From Nioella halotolerans (GTDB lineage Bacteria > Pseudomonadota > Alphaproteobacteria > Rhodobacterales > Rhodobacteraceae), in NCBI GenBank assembly GCA_003428585.1, contig QVQC01000007.1, forward strand, positions 1 to 64,000: 64,000 nucleotides of DNA. Direction: 5' to 3'. Of this stretch, positions 45,464 to 54,233 are shown in pieces; positions within the stretch are counted from its first letter, which is position 1, and every line of letters begins with the position of its first letter. The notes below the pieces were generated by a model that was not told where the DNA came from, searched no databases, and saw only the letters and a program-made list of their open reading frames with translations. Position numbers and translations under genes: made by a program.

Positions 45464-47391
45464 GCGGCATCCCCTCGCAACAGAAGGGCATGAAGCCGGC
45501 CCCCGTCGAAGGGCTTGGACAGGACCGGCCAGCGCGCCGCGCCCCGCCGGCGCAGCGGGTGGCATTCGGGCAGCGAGGTCATCAGGGCAAGCCGAAGGTC
45601 GGGCCTGCGCCCGGCGATCCGGTCCAGCAGGTCAACGCCGGTGACGTGGCCCGCAAGCTTGATGTCGGTAAGCACCATGTCGATGGCGGGCAGATCGGCG
45701 AGCTGCTCGGCCTCGGCGGCGCTTTCGGCCTCGATCACCTGATGGCCGAGGCCGGTCAGCATCTCGCGCACCGAGACACGCAGGTCGGGCATGTCCTCGA
45801 CCAGCAGCACCAGAAGCGGTTTCGCCGCGGCCTCCGGCACCGGGCGCAGCGGCAGGCGGTAGGTCACGCGGGCGCCGCCGTCGCGGTGGTTTTCCAGCGT
45901 GACATTGCCGCCCGATAGCTTGGCGAAGTCGAACACCATCGACAGGCCCAGCCCCGACCCCGCCTGCCCCTTGGTGGTGAAGAACGGGTCAAGCGCATAG
46001 TCCAGCGCCTCGCGGGTGAAGCCCGGCCCGGTATCCTCGACCACGATATCGAGCCACGTGTCGCGCACCTTGTGGGCGCGAATGCGGATTTCCCCGCCAT
46101 CGGCGTTGATCGCATCGCGGGCATTGAGCACAAGGTTGAGCAGGCTGTCCTGAAGCGACCCCTCGTCCAGCATCAGCAACTCGTCAGGGATGCTTTGGGT
46201 GATTGACAGGCGGATATTGTCGGGCAGCGGCGCGCGGGCCAGTGCCGCGAACGTGTCGAAAAACCGGCGCATGTCCACCGGCACCGGGTGCAGTTCGTGC
46301 CTGCCGGATATTTTCGCGATCCGGTCCAGCAAGGTGCCGCCCCGCCGTGCCGCCGCGCAGGTGGCATCGGTCAGTTCGCGTGCTTCGGCAGGCAAGTCCA
46401 GCTTGTGCAACCGGCTTTGCAGGCCAAGGATGATGGTCAGCAGGTTGGAAAAGTCATGCGCCAGCCCGCTGGTCAGCTGCGCGGCCAGTTCGCGCTTGTG
46501 GGTCTGGGTCAGGACGGCGCGCGCCTGTGCCTCTTCCGTCACGTCGGTAGAGAGAGAATAGACTCCGTTGATCGGCCCGTCCTCGCCGACCCGGTCGGGC
46601 GTGAACGCCGTGCGAATGCGGCGACCGGACTCCTCGTCCGTGAATTCCAGCACGCCGGACTCCCCCTGCAACGCACGGTTCAGGTTGTCGCGAAGCCGAT
46701 TGGCGGTCTTTACCCCGAGGGCCGCGTCAAACGGCTGCCCGACGATATCGTTCGACCGCCCCGGCAGGACAGAGGACAAGCGGCGATTGGTGAAGGTATA
46801 GATGCCATCGGTATCGACATGGCCGATATGGGCGGGCGTCATTTCGGTGACGAGGCGGGTGCGTGCCTCCATCTCCGCCAGCCCGCGCTTGGCCTCTTCG
46901 AGCTGCGCGATGGTCGATTCAAGTTGCCGGTTGGTGCGCGCCAGTTCCTCGGCCCGTGTCAGGAGTTGATCCGACAACTCCTCCGACCGGGCGCGCAACA
47001 GCGCCTCCTGCGACTTGATCGCGGTGATGTCGGTGTAGACGGTGACCCAGCCACCTTCAGGCAGGGGGCTGCCCTCGACGCTGATCATGCGGCCATTGGC
47101 GCGGCGGCGTTCCATGTAATGTGGCACGAAGGCGCGGGCCTGATCGACGCGGGTCGTCACGAAGTCCTCGGGGTCGGCGACCTCGCCGTATTCGCCGGTT
47201 TCGACGAGAAAGCGGATCGTGTCCTCGAACGGGGCGCCGGGGGTGACCAGCCATTCCGGCAGGCCGAACATGGTCTGAAACGGCCGGTTGCAGACGGCCA
47301 GCCGCAGGTCGCGGTCATAGATCGACAGCGCCTGCTGGATCAGGTTCAGCCCGGCCCGCGTCATCTGGGCCGTCGCGTCGGATCGGGGCAT
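45460..47391 (-). CDS. Hybrid sensor histidine kinase, two PAS domains and a receiver
   Basis: This 643-residue soluble kinase has PAS (PAS_7-like) at about 10-125, a coiled coil at 125-185 and a second PAS at 185-290. The HisKA domain carries His312 (GLAHDFSNLLTI) and the ATPase has NLVLNARDA, VEDTGPGF and GSGLGLS. A C-terminal receiver has Asp576 (LTDIKLAG) and Lys627. There are no membrane segments, so it reads an internal signal. The adjacent OmpR-type regulator is its likely output. Confidence 0.94.
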   Translation of the reverse strand: MPRSDATAQMTRAGLNLIQQALSIYDRDLRLAVCNRPFQTMFGLPEWLVTPGAPFEDTIRFLVETGEYGEVADPEDFVTTRVDQARAFVPHYMERRRANGRMISVEGSPLPEGGWVTVYTDITAIKSQEALLRARSEELSDQLLTRAEELARTNRQLESTIAQLEEAKRGLAEMEARTRLVTEMTPAHIGHVDTDGIYTFTNRRLSSVLPGRSNDIVGQPFDAALGVKTANRLRDNLNRALQGESGVLEFTDEESGRRIRTAFTPDRVGEDGPINGVYSLSTDVTEEAQARAVLTQTHKRELAAQLTSGLAHDFSNLLTIILGLQSRLHKLDLPAEARELTDATCAAARRGGTLLDRIAKISGRHELHPVPVDMRRFFDTFAALARAPLPDNIRLSITQSIPDELLMLDEGSLQDSLLNLVLNARDAINADGGEIRIRAHKVRDTWLDIVVEDTGPGFTREALDYALDPFFTTKGQAGSGLGLSMVFDFAKLSGGNVTLENHRDGGARVTYRLPLRPVPEAAAKPLLVLLVEDMPDLRVSVREMLTGLGHQVIEAESAAEAEQLADLPAIDMVLTDIKLAGHVTGVDLLDRIAGRRPDLRLALMTSLPECHPLRRRGAARWPVLSKPFDGGRLHALLLRGDAA

Positions 47392-47488
47392 CTCCGTTGT
47401 CCTCCTGCTTTTGCGCTACACGCTGCCCGCGGGATCGCCAAGTCTTGCCGGGTGCATGTTACAATTCGTTAGGATTGCGAAAAAGTCA

Positions 47489-47501
47489 GGCAAAACTTGC
47501 C
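47489..47501. promoter_or_regulatory. Short inverted repeat in the divergent promoter region
   Basis: GGCAA-AAC-TTGCC is a perfect 5-3-5 inverted repeat, about 100 bases from each of the two divergent starts (47391 and 47595). It sits in an AT-richer patch of this 203-base spacer. It might be an operator, but it is short enough to occur by chance. Confidence 0.25.
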
Positions 47502-47594
47502 GCCCACACATTTTGGCAGCACGATGCCGGTGGGAGGAGACCCGCAAGGCGGCACCGCGTGGCCGCCGGGGGCCCGGCGAAGGGAGGACAGAGT

Positions 47595-49571
47595 TTGGCT
47601 GAGATGAGAGCGGTTTCGGGCGTGCCCGAATCCGTGCCCGCATTGCTGGCGCGGAACGTGGCGCAATTCCCAAGCAAGCCCGCCTATCGGGAAAAGGAAT
47701 TCGGGATCTGGCAAACCTGGACCTGGGCCGAGACGGCCGAGGAAATCCAGGCGATCGCATACGGCCTGATGGCCCTTGGCGCCGAGAAGGGCGACTACAT
47801 CGCCATCATCGGGCGCAACCGCCCGGCGCTTTACTGGTCGATGGTGGCGGCGATGAAGATCGGGGCGATCCCGGTGCCGATGTATCAGGACGCGGTCGCC
47901 GAGGAGATGGCCTACGTGCTGGACCACGCCGGCGCGCGCTTTGCCGTCTGCGGCGACCAGGAACAGGTCGACAAGGTGATCGAGGTGCAGGAAACGGTGC
48001 ATTGCATCGAGCACATCATCTACCAGGACCCGCGTGGCCTGCGCAAATACGACCACAGCCGGTTGCATGCACTGGCCGACGTTCAGGCCGAGGGCCGCGC
48101 CGCGCATGAACGCTTCGAGCGGCAACTGGCCGAGCGCGAGGCGGCGGTCGGGTATGACGACACTTGCGTGATGCTCTACACCTCCGGGACCACGGGCAAG
48201 TCCAAGGGCGTGGTCCTGTCAAACCGCAACGTGATCGAGACGGCGAAGAACTCGTCGGAGTTCGACCGCCTGCGCCCCTCGGACGAGACGCTGGCCTACC
48301 TGCCGATGGCCTGGGTGGGCGATTTCATCTTCTCCATCGGGCAGGCCTACTGGACCGGGTTCTGCACCAACTGCCCCGAATCGCCCGACACGATGATGAC
48401 CGACCTGCGCGAGATCGGGCCGACCTATTTCTTTGCCCCGCCGCGCGTCTTCGAAACGACGCTCACCACGGTGATGATCCGGATGGAGGATGCGGGCGCG
48501 TTCAAGCGGGCGATGTTCCACTACTTCATGGACCACGCCAAGCGGGTCGGTCCGGCCCTGCTCGACGGCAAACCGGTCGGCGCGATAGACCGGCTGAAAT
48601 ACTGGATCGGCGACAAGCTGATTTATGGCCCGCTGAAAAACACGCTCGGCTTTACCCGCGTGCGCGTCGGCTACACGGCGGGCGAGGCGATCGGGCCGGA
48701 GATCTTCGATTTCTACCGCTCGCTGGGGATCAACCTCAAACAGCTTTACGGCCAGACCGAGGCGACGGTGTTCATCACCCAGCAGCCCGACGGCGAGGTG
48801 CGCGCCGATACCGTGGGTGTGCCCAGCCCCGGCGTGGAAATCCGCATCGGCGACAGCGGCGAGATCTACTACCGCAGCCCCGGCACCTTCGTGGAATACT
48901 ACAAGAACGCCGAGTCGACCGCCGACACCAAGGACCCGGAAGGGTGGGTCGCGACGGGCGACGCGGGCTTCATCGAGGAAAGCACCGGCCACCTGCGGAT
49001 CATCGACCGCGCCAAGGATGTCGGCAAGATGGCCAATGGCAATCTCTTCGCGCCCAAATACGTGGAGAACAAGCTCAAGTTCTACCCCAATATCCTCGAG
49101 TCCGTGGTCTTCGGGGCGGGTCGGGAGTATTGCACTGCCTTCATCAATATCGACCTCGCCGCCGTCGGCAACTGGGCGGAGCGCAACAACATCGCCTATG
49201 CGTCCTATCAGGAACTGGCGGGACACCAGCAGGTTCTGGACACCATCCAGCAACATGTTGAAGAGGTGAACAAATCCGTGGCGCAGGACCCGATGCTGTC
49301 GGGCTGCCAGGTGCATCGCTTCCTCGTGCTGCACAAGGAACTGGATGCCGATGACGGCGAATTGACCCGGACCCGCAAGGTGCGCCGCAAGATCATCAAC
49401 GAGAAATTCGAGGATCTGGTGACCGCGCTCTATGACGGCTCGACCGAGATCTACACCGAGACCGAAGTGACCTACGAGGACGGTCGCAAGGGCAAGATCA
49501 AAGCCACGCTGGAAATCCGCGACGCGAAGGTCGTGGAACCGGCGGGCCAGACTCAGGTGGCCGCGCAATGA
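47595..49571 (+). CDS. Long-chain fatty-acid-CoA ligase type AMP-forming synthetase (operon gene 1)
   Basis: This ~658-residue adenylate-forming enzyme is of the long FAA1/FadD15 type. The P-loop is LYTSGTTGKSKGVV at about 194-207. YGQTEATVFI, VATGDAGF and RAKDVGKMANGN are the later core motifs. It should activate a carboxylic acid to its acyl-CoA in the cytoplasm. I use TTG 47595 because GGGAGG lies seven bases upstream; ATG 47604 is the alternative. The gene overlaps livG by ATGA and leads the transporter operon, which suggests that it activates the imported substrate. Confidence 0.92.
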   Translation: MAEMRAVSGVPESVPALLARNVAQFPSKPAYREKEFGIWQTWTWAETAEEIQAIAYGLMALGAEKGDYIAIIGRNRPALYWSMVAAMKIGAIPVPMYQDAVAEEMAYVLDHAGARFAVCGDQEQVDKVIEVQETVHCIEHIIYQDPRGLRKYDHSRLHALADVQAEGRAAHERFERQLAEREAAVGYDDTCVMLYTSGTTGKSKGVVLSNRNVIETAKNSSEFDRLRPSDETLAYLPMAWVGDFIFSIGQAYWTGFCTNCPESPDTMMTDLREIGPTYFFAPPRVFETTLTTVMIRMEDAGAFKRAMFHYFMDHAKRVGPALLDGKPVGAIDRLKYWIGDKLIYGPLKNTLGFTRVRVGYTAGEAIGPEIFDFYRSLGINLKQLYGQTEATVFITQQPDGEVRADTVGVPSPGVEIRIGDSGEIYYRSPGTFVEYYKNAESTADTKDPEGWVATGDAGFIEESTGHLRIIDRAKDVGKMANGNLFAPKYVENKLKFYPNILESVVFGAGREYCTAFINIDLAAVGNWAERNNIAYASYQELAGHQQVLDTIQQHVEEVNKSVAQDPMLSGCQVHRFLVLHKELDADDGELTRTRKVRRKIINEKFEDLVTALYDGSTEIYTETEVTYEDGRKGKIKATLEIRDAKVVEPAGQTQVAAQ

Positions 49572-50389
49572 GCATGATTCAATACCAGCCCTACCAGACC
49601 GAGGACGGGCGCACCATCGGCAACACGTTGATGGAAATGAAGAATATCACCCTGCGCTTTGGCGGCGTGGTAGCGATCAAGGATATTTCCCTCGACATCC
49701 GCGAAGGCGAGATCCGCGCCATCATCGGGCCCAACGGGGCCGGGAAATCCTCCATGCTCAACGTCATCTCGGGGTTCTACCACCCGCAGGATGGCGAGGT
49801 CTGGTACAAGGGTGAGCCGCGCCCGCAGATGCGCCCCTACCAGGTCGCGCGGCTGGGCATCGCCCGGACCTTCCAGAACATCGCCCTGTTCGAGGGGATG
49901 AGCGTGCTCGACAACATCATGACCGGGCGGCTGAACCACATGAGCGCCAGCATCCTCGACCAGATGATCTGGTGGGGCAAGGCCGAGCGCGAGGAGGTCG
50001 CCAACCGCGAGAGGGCCGAGGAAATCATTGATTTCCTTGAGATCCAAGCGATCCGCAAGACGCCGGTGGGGCGCTTGCCCTACGGGTTGAAAAAGCGGGT
50101 GGAACTGGCCCGCGCGCTGGTTGCGGAGCCGTCCCTGCTGCTGCTCGATGAGCCGATGGCGGGGATGAATGTCGAGGAAAAGGAAGACATGAGCCGCTTC
50201 ATCCTCGACGTGAACGACGAATTCGGCACCACCATCGCCCTGATCGAACATGACATGGGCGTGGTCATGGACCTCAGCGACCGCGTGGTGGTGATGGATT
50301 ACGGCAAGAAGATTGGCGACGGCACGCCCGACGAGGTGCGCAACAACCAGGAGGTGATCGACGCCTATCTGGGGGTGGCGCATGACTGA
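49568..50389 (+). CDS. Branched-chain-type ABC transporter ATPase LivG
   Basis: This 273-residue ATPase of a HAAT-family importer has Walker A GPNGAGKSS (residues 54-62). The LivG-type signature is LPYGLKKRVELARAL, the Walker B is LLLLDEPMAGMN, and the switch His is in IEHDM. It is coupled to the ligase gene by an ATGA overlap. It would pair with the second ATPase gene at 54234. The transported compound is probably not a branched-chain amino acid, given the flanking ligases. Confidence 0.95.
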   Translation: MSMIQYQPYQTEDGRTIGNTLMEMKNITLRFGGVVAIKDISLDIREGEIRAIIGPNGAGKSSMLNVISGFYHPQDGEVWYKGEPRPQMRPYQVARLGIARTFQNIALFEGMSVLDNIMTGRLNHMSASILDQMIWWGKAEREEVANRERAEEIIDFLEIQAIRKTPVGRLPYGLKKRVELARALVAEPSLLLLDEPMAGMNVEEKEDMSRFILDVNDEFGTTIALIEHDMGVVMDLSDRVVVMDYGKKIGDGTPDEVRNNQEVIDAYLGVAHD

Positions 50390-50405
50390 CCGGACCCCGA
50401 AAACA

Positions 50406-50448
50406 GGGGGGTGCCCCCCGTGCACCCCCCGTACACCCCCCGTGCACC
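50406..50448. repeat. G/C-tract and 11-bp tandem repeats between livG and livH
   Basis: The spacer holds GGGGGGTGCCCCCC, followed by GTGCACCCCCC, GTACACCCCCC and a partial third unit GTGCACC. The six-base G and C runs are prone to slippage, and the first part can form a tight hairpin. It lies in the 101-base gap inside an otherwise tightly packed operon. Confidence 0.7.
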
Positions 50449-50490
50449 ATGCGTGCAGACGGATCGCAGCCATGACCAGCGGAGGCCCGC

Positions 50491-51480
50491 ATGCCTGACC
50501 AGTTCATTTTCGCCATGGAGGTCACGCTCAATGGCCTCATGACCGGGGTGATGTATGCCCTCGTCGCGCTCGGCTTCGTGCTGATCTACAAGGCCAGCGG
50601 CATCTTCAATTACAGCCAGGGGGTTCTGGCGCTGTTCGCGGCGATGACCCTCGTCGGTATCCAGGAGGGTCGAGTGCCCTTCAGCCACCTGATCAACGCG
50701 ATCTTCGGCACCGAGGTTCACCACATGCCGTGGAACAGCGTTCCGGGGTTTCTGGCGATCCTGCTGACGGTGGTGGTGATGATCGCGCTGGCCTGGGCGA
50801 TCCAGCGTTTCGTGTTCAGCCATCTCGTCGGGCAGGAACCGATCATCCTGTTCATGGCCACGATCGGGCTGGCCTATTTCCTTGAAGGGACCGCCGACCT
50901 GATGTGGGGGTCCGAGATCCGGACGCTGGATGTGGGCCTGCCGCAGGGTATCAACACCGCCATCGACGAGACCACCTACGGCTGGTTCGGCTACGGCTTC
51001 TTCATCGACAACCTCGATATCGTGGCGACGCTCGTGGCGGCTGTGCTGGTCGCGGCGCTGGTCGCCTTCGCGCAATACACCAAGCAAGGCCGTGCCATGC
51101 GCGCGGTGGCCGATGACCATCAGGCGGCGCTGTCGGTCGGGGTCTCGCTGAACTTCGTGTGGATCCTCGTCTGGTCGCTGGCGGGCATCGTCGCCTTGGT
51201 CGCGGGCATCATGTGGGGCAGCAAGTCGGGCGTGCAGTTCAGCCTGTCGCTGATCGCGCTCAAGGCGCTGCCGGTCCTGATGCTGGGCGGCTTCACCTCG
51301 ATCCCCGGCGCCATCGTCGGCGGGCTGATCATCGGCGTGGGCGAAGCCCTGTTCGAGTTCCTCGTCGGTCCGATGATCGGCGGCGCAACGCAGAACTGGT
51401 TCGCCTACGTGCTGGCGCTTCTCTTCCTCGTCTTTCGGCCGCAGGGCCTGTTCGGCGAGAAGATCATCGAGAGGGTGTGA
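50491..51480 (+). CDS. Branched-chain-type ABC transporter permease LivH
   Basis: This 329-residue polytopic permease of the LivH family has about eight membrane segments. The family starts are clear: TLNGLMTGVMYALVALGFVL and KASGIFNYSQGVLALF. The cytoplasmic coupling loop is GRAMRAVADDHQAALSVGV, and the C-terminal segment holds LGGFTSIPGAIVGGLIIG. It forms the membrane channel with LivM. It follows the GC-repeat spacer and is followed at 3 bases by a small membrane protein gene. Confidence 0.95.
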   Translation: MPDQFIFAMEVTLNGLMTGVMYALVALGFVLIYKASGIFNYSQGVLALFAAMTLVGIQEGRVPFSHLINAIFGTEVHHMPWNSVPGFLAILLTVVVMIALAWAIQRFVFSHLVGQEPIILFMATIGLAYFLEGTADLMWGSEIRTLDVGLPQGINTAIDETTYGWFGYGFFIDNLDIVATLVAAVLVAALVAFAQYTKQGRAMRAVADDHQAALSVGVSLNFVWILVWSLAGIVALVAGIMWGSKSGVQFSLSLIALKALPVLMLGGFTSIPGAIVGGLIIGVGEALFEFLVGPMIGGATQNWFAYVLALLFLVFRPQGLFGEKIIERV

Positions 51481-51483
51481 GGG

Positions 51484-51705
51484 ATGCGCAAACTGACAGC
51501 CATCATCAACGTGATCTCGTGGTCGGGGTTCTGGGCCTTCGGGTATCTCGCCCTGACCGCGGAGCGGCCCGAAAGCGGCCAGACGCTGATCGCCATCCTG
51601 CTGGCCGCCCTCGGGATGCTGAGCGGAAGCTGGGCCTACATGAAACTGTCGAAGGGGCAGCCCCTGCCGGAGCCCCCCAAGAACACCAACCGGCCGGAGG
51701 CCTGA
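51484..51705 (+). CDS. Small two-helix membrane protein inside the transporter operon
   Basis: This 73-residue protein has two predicted membrane helices (about 5-26, INVISWSGFWAFGYLAL, and 33-52, LIAILLAALGMLSGSWAYM) and a Pro-rich cytoplasmic-type tail. I do not recognise the family. It sits 3 bases after livH and 3 bases before livM, so it is translated with the permeases. It could be an accessory or stabilising subunit of this importer. The initiation region GAGGG overlaps the livH stop. Confidence 0.7.
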   Translation: MRKLTAIINVISWSGFWAFGYLALTAERPESGQTLIAILLAALGMLSGSWAYMKLSKGQPLPEPPKNTNRPEA

Positions 51706-51708
51706 TCC

Positions 51709-52785
51709 ATGTTCTACCGTGAAGCCGGCGATTTCAAGACGAGCTACGCCGAGGACAACCAGACCTTCCCGATCAAGTTCGACCGCTACCGGTATTATGT
51801 CGTGCTGGCCGTGGCCGTTCTGATCGTGCCTTTCGTGATCAACGACTACTGGGCGAATTCGCTTCTGATCCCGTTCCTGATCTACGCCATCGCGGCGATC
51901 GGACTGAACATCCTTGTCGGGTATTGCGGGCAGGTCAGCCTTGGCACCGGGGGCTTCATGGCGGTGGGGGCCTATTCCACCTACAAGCTGATGACTGCCT
52001 TTCCGTGGATGGACATGGTCAGCGTAACGCTGCTGTCGGGTCTGATCACCGCCCTTGTCGGGGTGTTGTTCGGCCTGCCATCGCTGCGCATCAAGGGCTT
52101 CTACCTTGCCGTGGCGACACTGGCGGCGCAGTTCTTCCTTGTCTGGCTGTTCAACCGGGTGCCGTGGTTCTACAACTATTCCGCCTCGGGCCAGATCAAC
52201 GCGCCCGAACGCACGATGTTCGGCATGGCGGTGACCGGCCCGAATGCCGAGGTCTGGGTGAAATACCTGTTCTGCCTGTTCTTCGTGGTACTGCTGGCCT
52301 GGCTGGCGCGCAACCTGACGCGTGGGTCCATCGGGCGGCAGTGGATGGCGATCCGGGACATGGACATCGCCGCCGAGATCATCGGGGTGAACCCGCTGCG
52401 CGCGAAACTGACGGCGTTCGCGATCTCGTCGTTCTTCGTGGGTGTTGCGGGGGCGCTGCTGTTTTCCGTCTACCTCGGCGCGGTCGAGGTGGGCGAGGCC
52501 TATGGCATCAACAAGTCGTTCCTCGTGCTGTTCATGATCATCATCGGCGGCCTCGGGAGCATTTTCGGCGCCTTTGCCGGGGCGGCCTTCATGATGCTGC
52601 TGCCGGTGTTCTTGAAGATCGTCGGCGTCGACATGATGGGGTGGCCCGCCGATATCGTGGCGCATTTCCAGCTTGTCATCGTGGGCGCGCTGATCATCTT
52701 CTTCCTCGTGGTCGAGCCGCACGGGCTGGCGCAGCTTTGGCGGCTCGCCAAGGAAAAACTGAGACTCTGGCCCTTCCCGTATTAA
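51709..52785 (+). CDS. Branched-chain-type ABC transporter permease LivM
   Basis: This 358-residue second permease has about eight to ten membrane segments. Family blocks are AIAAIGLNILVGYCGQVSLGTGGFMAVGAY, split across two helices, the LRIKGFYLAVATLAAQF segment and the coupling loop WMAIRDMDIAAEIIGVNP. The ~70-residue N-terminal extension before the first helix is longer than usual. It completes the channel with LivH. Confidence 0.95.
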   Translation: MFYREAGDFKTSYAEDNQTFPIKFDRYRYYVVLAVAVLIVPFVINDYWANSLLIPFLIYAIAAIGLNILVGYCGQVSLGTGGFMAVGAYSTYKLMTAFPWMDMVSVTLLSGLITALVGVLFGLPSLRIKGFYLAVATLAAQFFLVWLFNRVPWFYNYSASGQINAPERTMFGMAVTGPNAEVWVKYLFCLFFVVLLAWLARNLTRGSIGRQWMAIRDMDIAAEIIGVNPLRAKLTAFAISSFFVGVAGALLFSVYLGAVEVGEAYGINKSFLVLFMIIIGGLGSIFGAFAGAAFMMLLPVFLKIVGVDMMGWPADIVAHFQLVIVGALIIFFLVVEPHGLAQLWRLAKEKLRLWPFPY

Positions 52786-52802
52786 CCCGCGGGGCGGACC
52801 AC

Positions 52803-52828
52803 CCCGGCGCGAGGAGGAGCGCGCCGGG
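52803..52828 (+). promoter_or_regulatory. Hairpin upstream of the binding-protein gene
   Basis: A perfect 9-bp stem (CCCGGCGCG / CGCGCCGGG) with the purine loop AGGAGGAG lies between livM and the binding-protein gene, 44 bases before its ATG. With no U-tract it is not a terminator. It would protect or mark the 5' end of a processed binding-protein mRNA. Confidence 0.6.
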
Positions 52829-52872
52829 ACAACAAGAGAAACATCGGACAAAACCAAGGGAGGACCTTACCG

Positions 52873-54156
52873 ATGAAGAGACTTGCAACCATGGCCCTGG
52901 CGGGCGTGATGGCCGCGGGGCCGGCGATGGCCGAACTGGTGATCCCGGACCTGCACTATCGCACCGGTCCCTATGCGGCGGGCGGCATCCCGTTCTCGGA
53001 CGGCTACCAGGACTATTTCAACCTGCTCAACGCCCGTGACGGTGGTATCGGCGGCGAGGAAATCCGCATCATCGGCTGTGAAACCGCCTACAACACCGAG
53101 CGCGGGGTGGAGTGCTACGAATCCACCAAGGGCGAAGGGTCGCTGGTCTACCAGCCGTTGTCGACCGGTATCACCTATCAGCTGATCCCCCGGACAACGG
53201 CGGATGAAATCCCGCTGCATACCATGGGCTATGGGCGGACCTCGGCCTCGAATGGCGAAGTGTTCGAATGGGTTTTCAACTACCCGGCGAACTACTGGGA
53301 CGGTGCCAGCGTGATCATCAACTATCTTCTGGATCAGAACGATGGTTCGCTGGAGGGGAAGGACATTGCCCTGCTCTACCACAACTCCGCCTATGGGCGG
53401 GAACCGATCCGCACGCTGGAAATCCTGTCTGAACAGCATGGATTCGAGTTGAGTACACTGCCGGTGGATCACCCCGGACAGGAACAGGGCAACCAGTGGC
53501 TTCAGATCCGTCGGCAACAGCCGGACTTCGTGATCATGTGGGGCTGGGGCGTGATGAACCAGGTTGCCGTGCAGGAAGCCGCGAACATCCGCTACCCGAT
53601 GGACCAGTTCATCGGAAACTGGTGGGCCGGGGCCGAGCATGATGCGATCCCTGCGGGGGCTGCTTCGGATGGGTACCTGTCGCTGAACATGAACGTGCTG
53701 GGCGATCTGCCGGTCTTCGATGAAATCCGCGCGCATGTGCATGAAAACGGCATGGCAGCGGGCGAAGGCAACAACGTGGGCACCGTGCTTTACACCCGTG
53801 GGATGTATGCCGCGATGTTGGCCGCGGAGGCGATCCGCACCGCGCAGGAGATCCACGGCGTGTCCGAGATCACGCCGTCGATGATGCGCGATGGTATGGA
53901 AGCGCTTGAGATCACGGAAGAACGGATGGAAGAACTGGGCATGCCCGGTGTCGGCCCGGCGTTCGAAGTGACCTGCGCGAACCATGGTGGGCCCGGCATG
54001 GGCCGAATCCAGCAATGGAACGCCGCCGATCAGGAATGGGTCACGCTGACCGACTTCATCGCGCCCGATGACTCCGTGATCCAGCCACTGGTTGAAGAAG
54101 ACTCGATGGCCTTCGCGGAAGAAAACGACATCGAGCTGCGCGATTGCTCCATGTGA
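52873..54156 (+). CDS. Periplasmic substrate-binding protein (LivK / Peripla_BP_6 type)
   Basis: This 427-residue periplasmic binding protein has a signal peptide of about 20 residues ending PAMA. The two-lobed type I fold is visible: YAAGGIPFSDGYQDYFNLLNA opens the first lobe, and LLYHNSAYGREPIRTLEIL starts the second. It is larger than amino-acid-binding LivK proteins and resembles the versions found with acyl-CoA ligases. The ligand is unknown; an aromatic or fatty carboxylate is likely from context. It is flanked on both sides by strong hairpins. Confidence 0.92.
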   Translation: MKRLATMALAGVMAAGPAMAELVIPDLHYRTGPYAAGGIPFSDGYQDYFNLLNARDGGIGGEEIRIIGCETAYNTERGVECYESTKGEGSLVYQPLSTGITYQLIPRTTADEIPLHTMGYGRTSASNGEVFEWVFNYPANYWDGASVIINYLLDQNDGSLEGKDIALLYHNSAYGREPIRTLEILSEQHGFELSTLPVDHPGQEQGNQWLQIRRQQPDFVIMWGWGVMNQVAVQEAANIRYPMDQFIGNWWAGAEHDAIPAGAASDGYLSLNMNVLGDLPVFDEIRAHVHENGMAAGEGNNVGTVLYTRGMYAAMLAAEAIRTAQEIHGVSEITPSMMRDGMEALEITEERMEELGMPGVGPAFEVTCANHGGPGMGRIQQWNAADQEWVTLTDFIAPDDSVIQPLVEEDSMAFAEENDIELRDCSM

Positions 54157-54181
54157 TCCGGCCCTTGGCCACATGACAGTT

Positions 54182-54208
54182 CCGGCGGCGGCCCGTTGCC
54201 GCCGCCGG
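54182..54208 (+). promoter_or_regulatory. Hairpin downstream of the binding-protein gene
   Basis: A perfect 11-bp GC stem (CCGGCGGCGGC / GCCGCCGCCGG) with a 5-nt loop begins 25 bases after the stop. It lacks a U-tract, so read-through into livF is expected. Such hairpins block 3' exonucleases and raise the level of the upstream message. Confidence 0.65.
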
Positions 54209-54233
54209 ACACCGAAAGCAAAGGTTGATACAG

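Noticed and set aside
50365..52857. An 830-codon open frame on the minus strand opposite livH and livM
   Set aside because: It is a low-complexity Arg/His/Gln-rich translation of the opposite strand of two clear permease genes.
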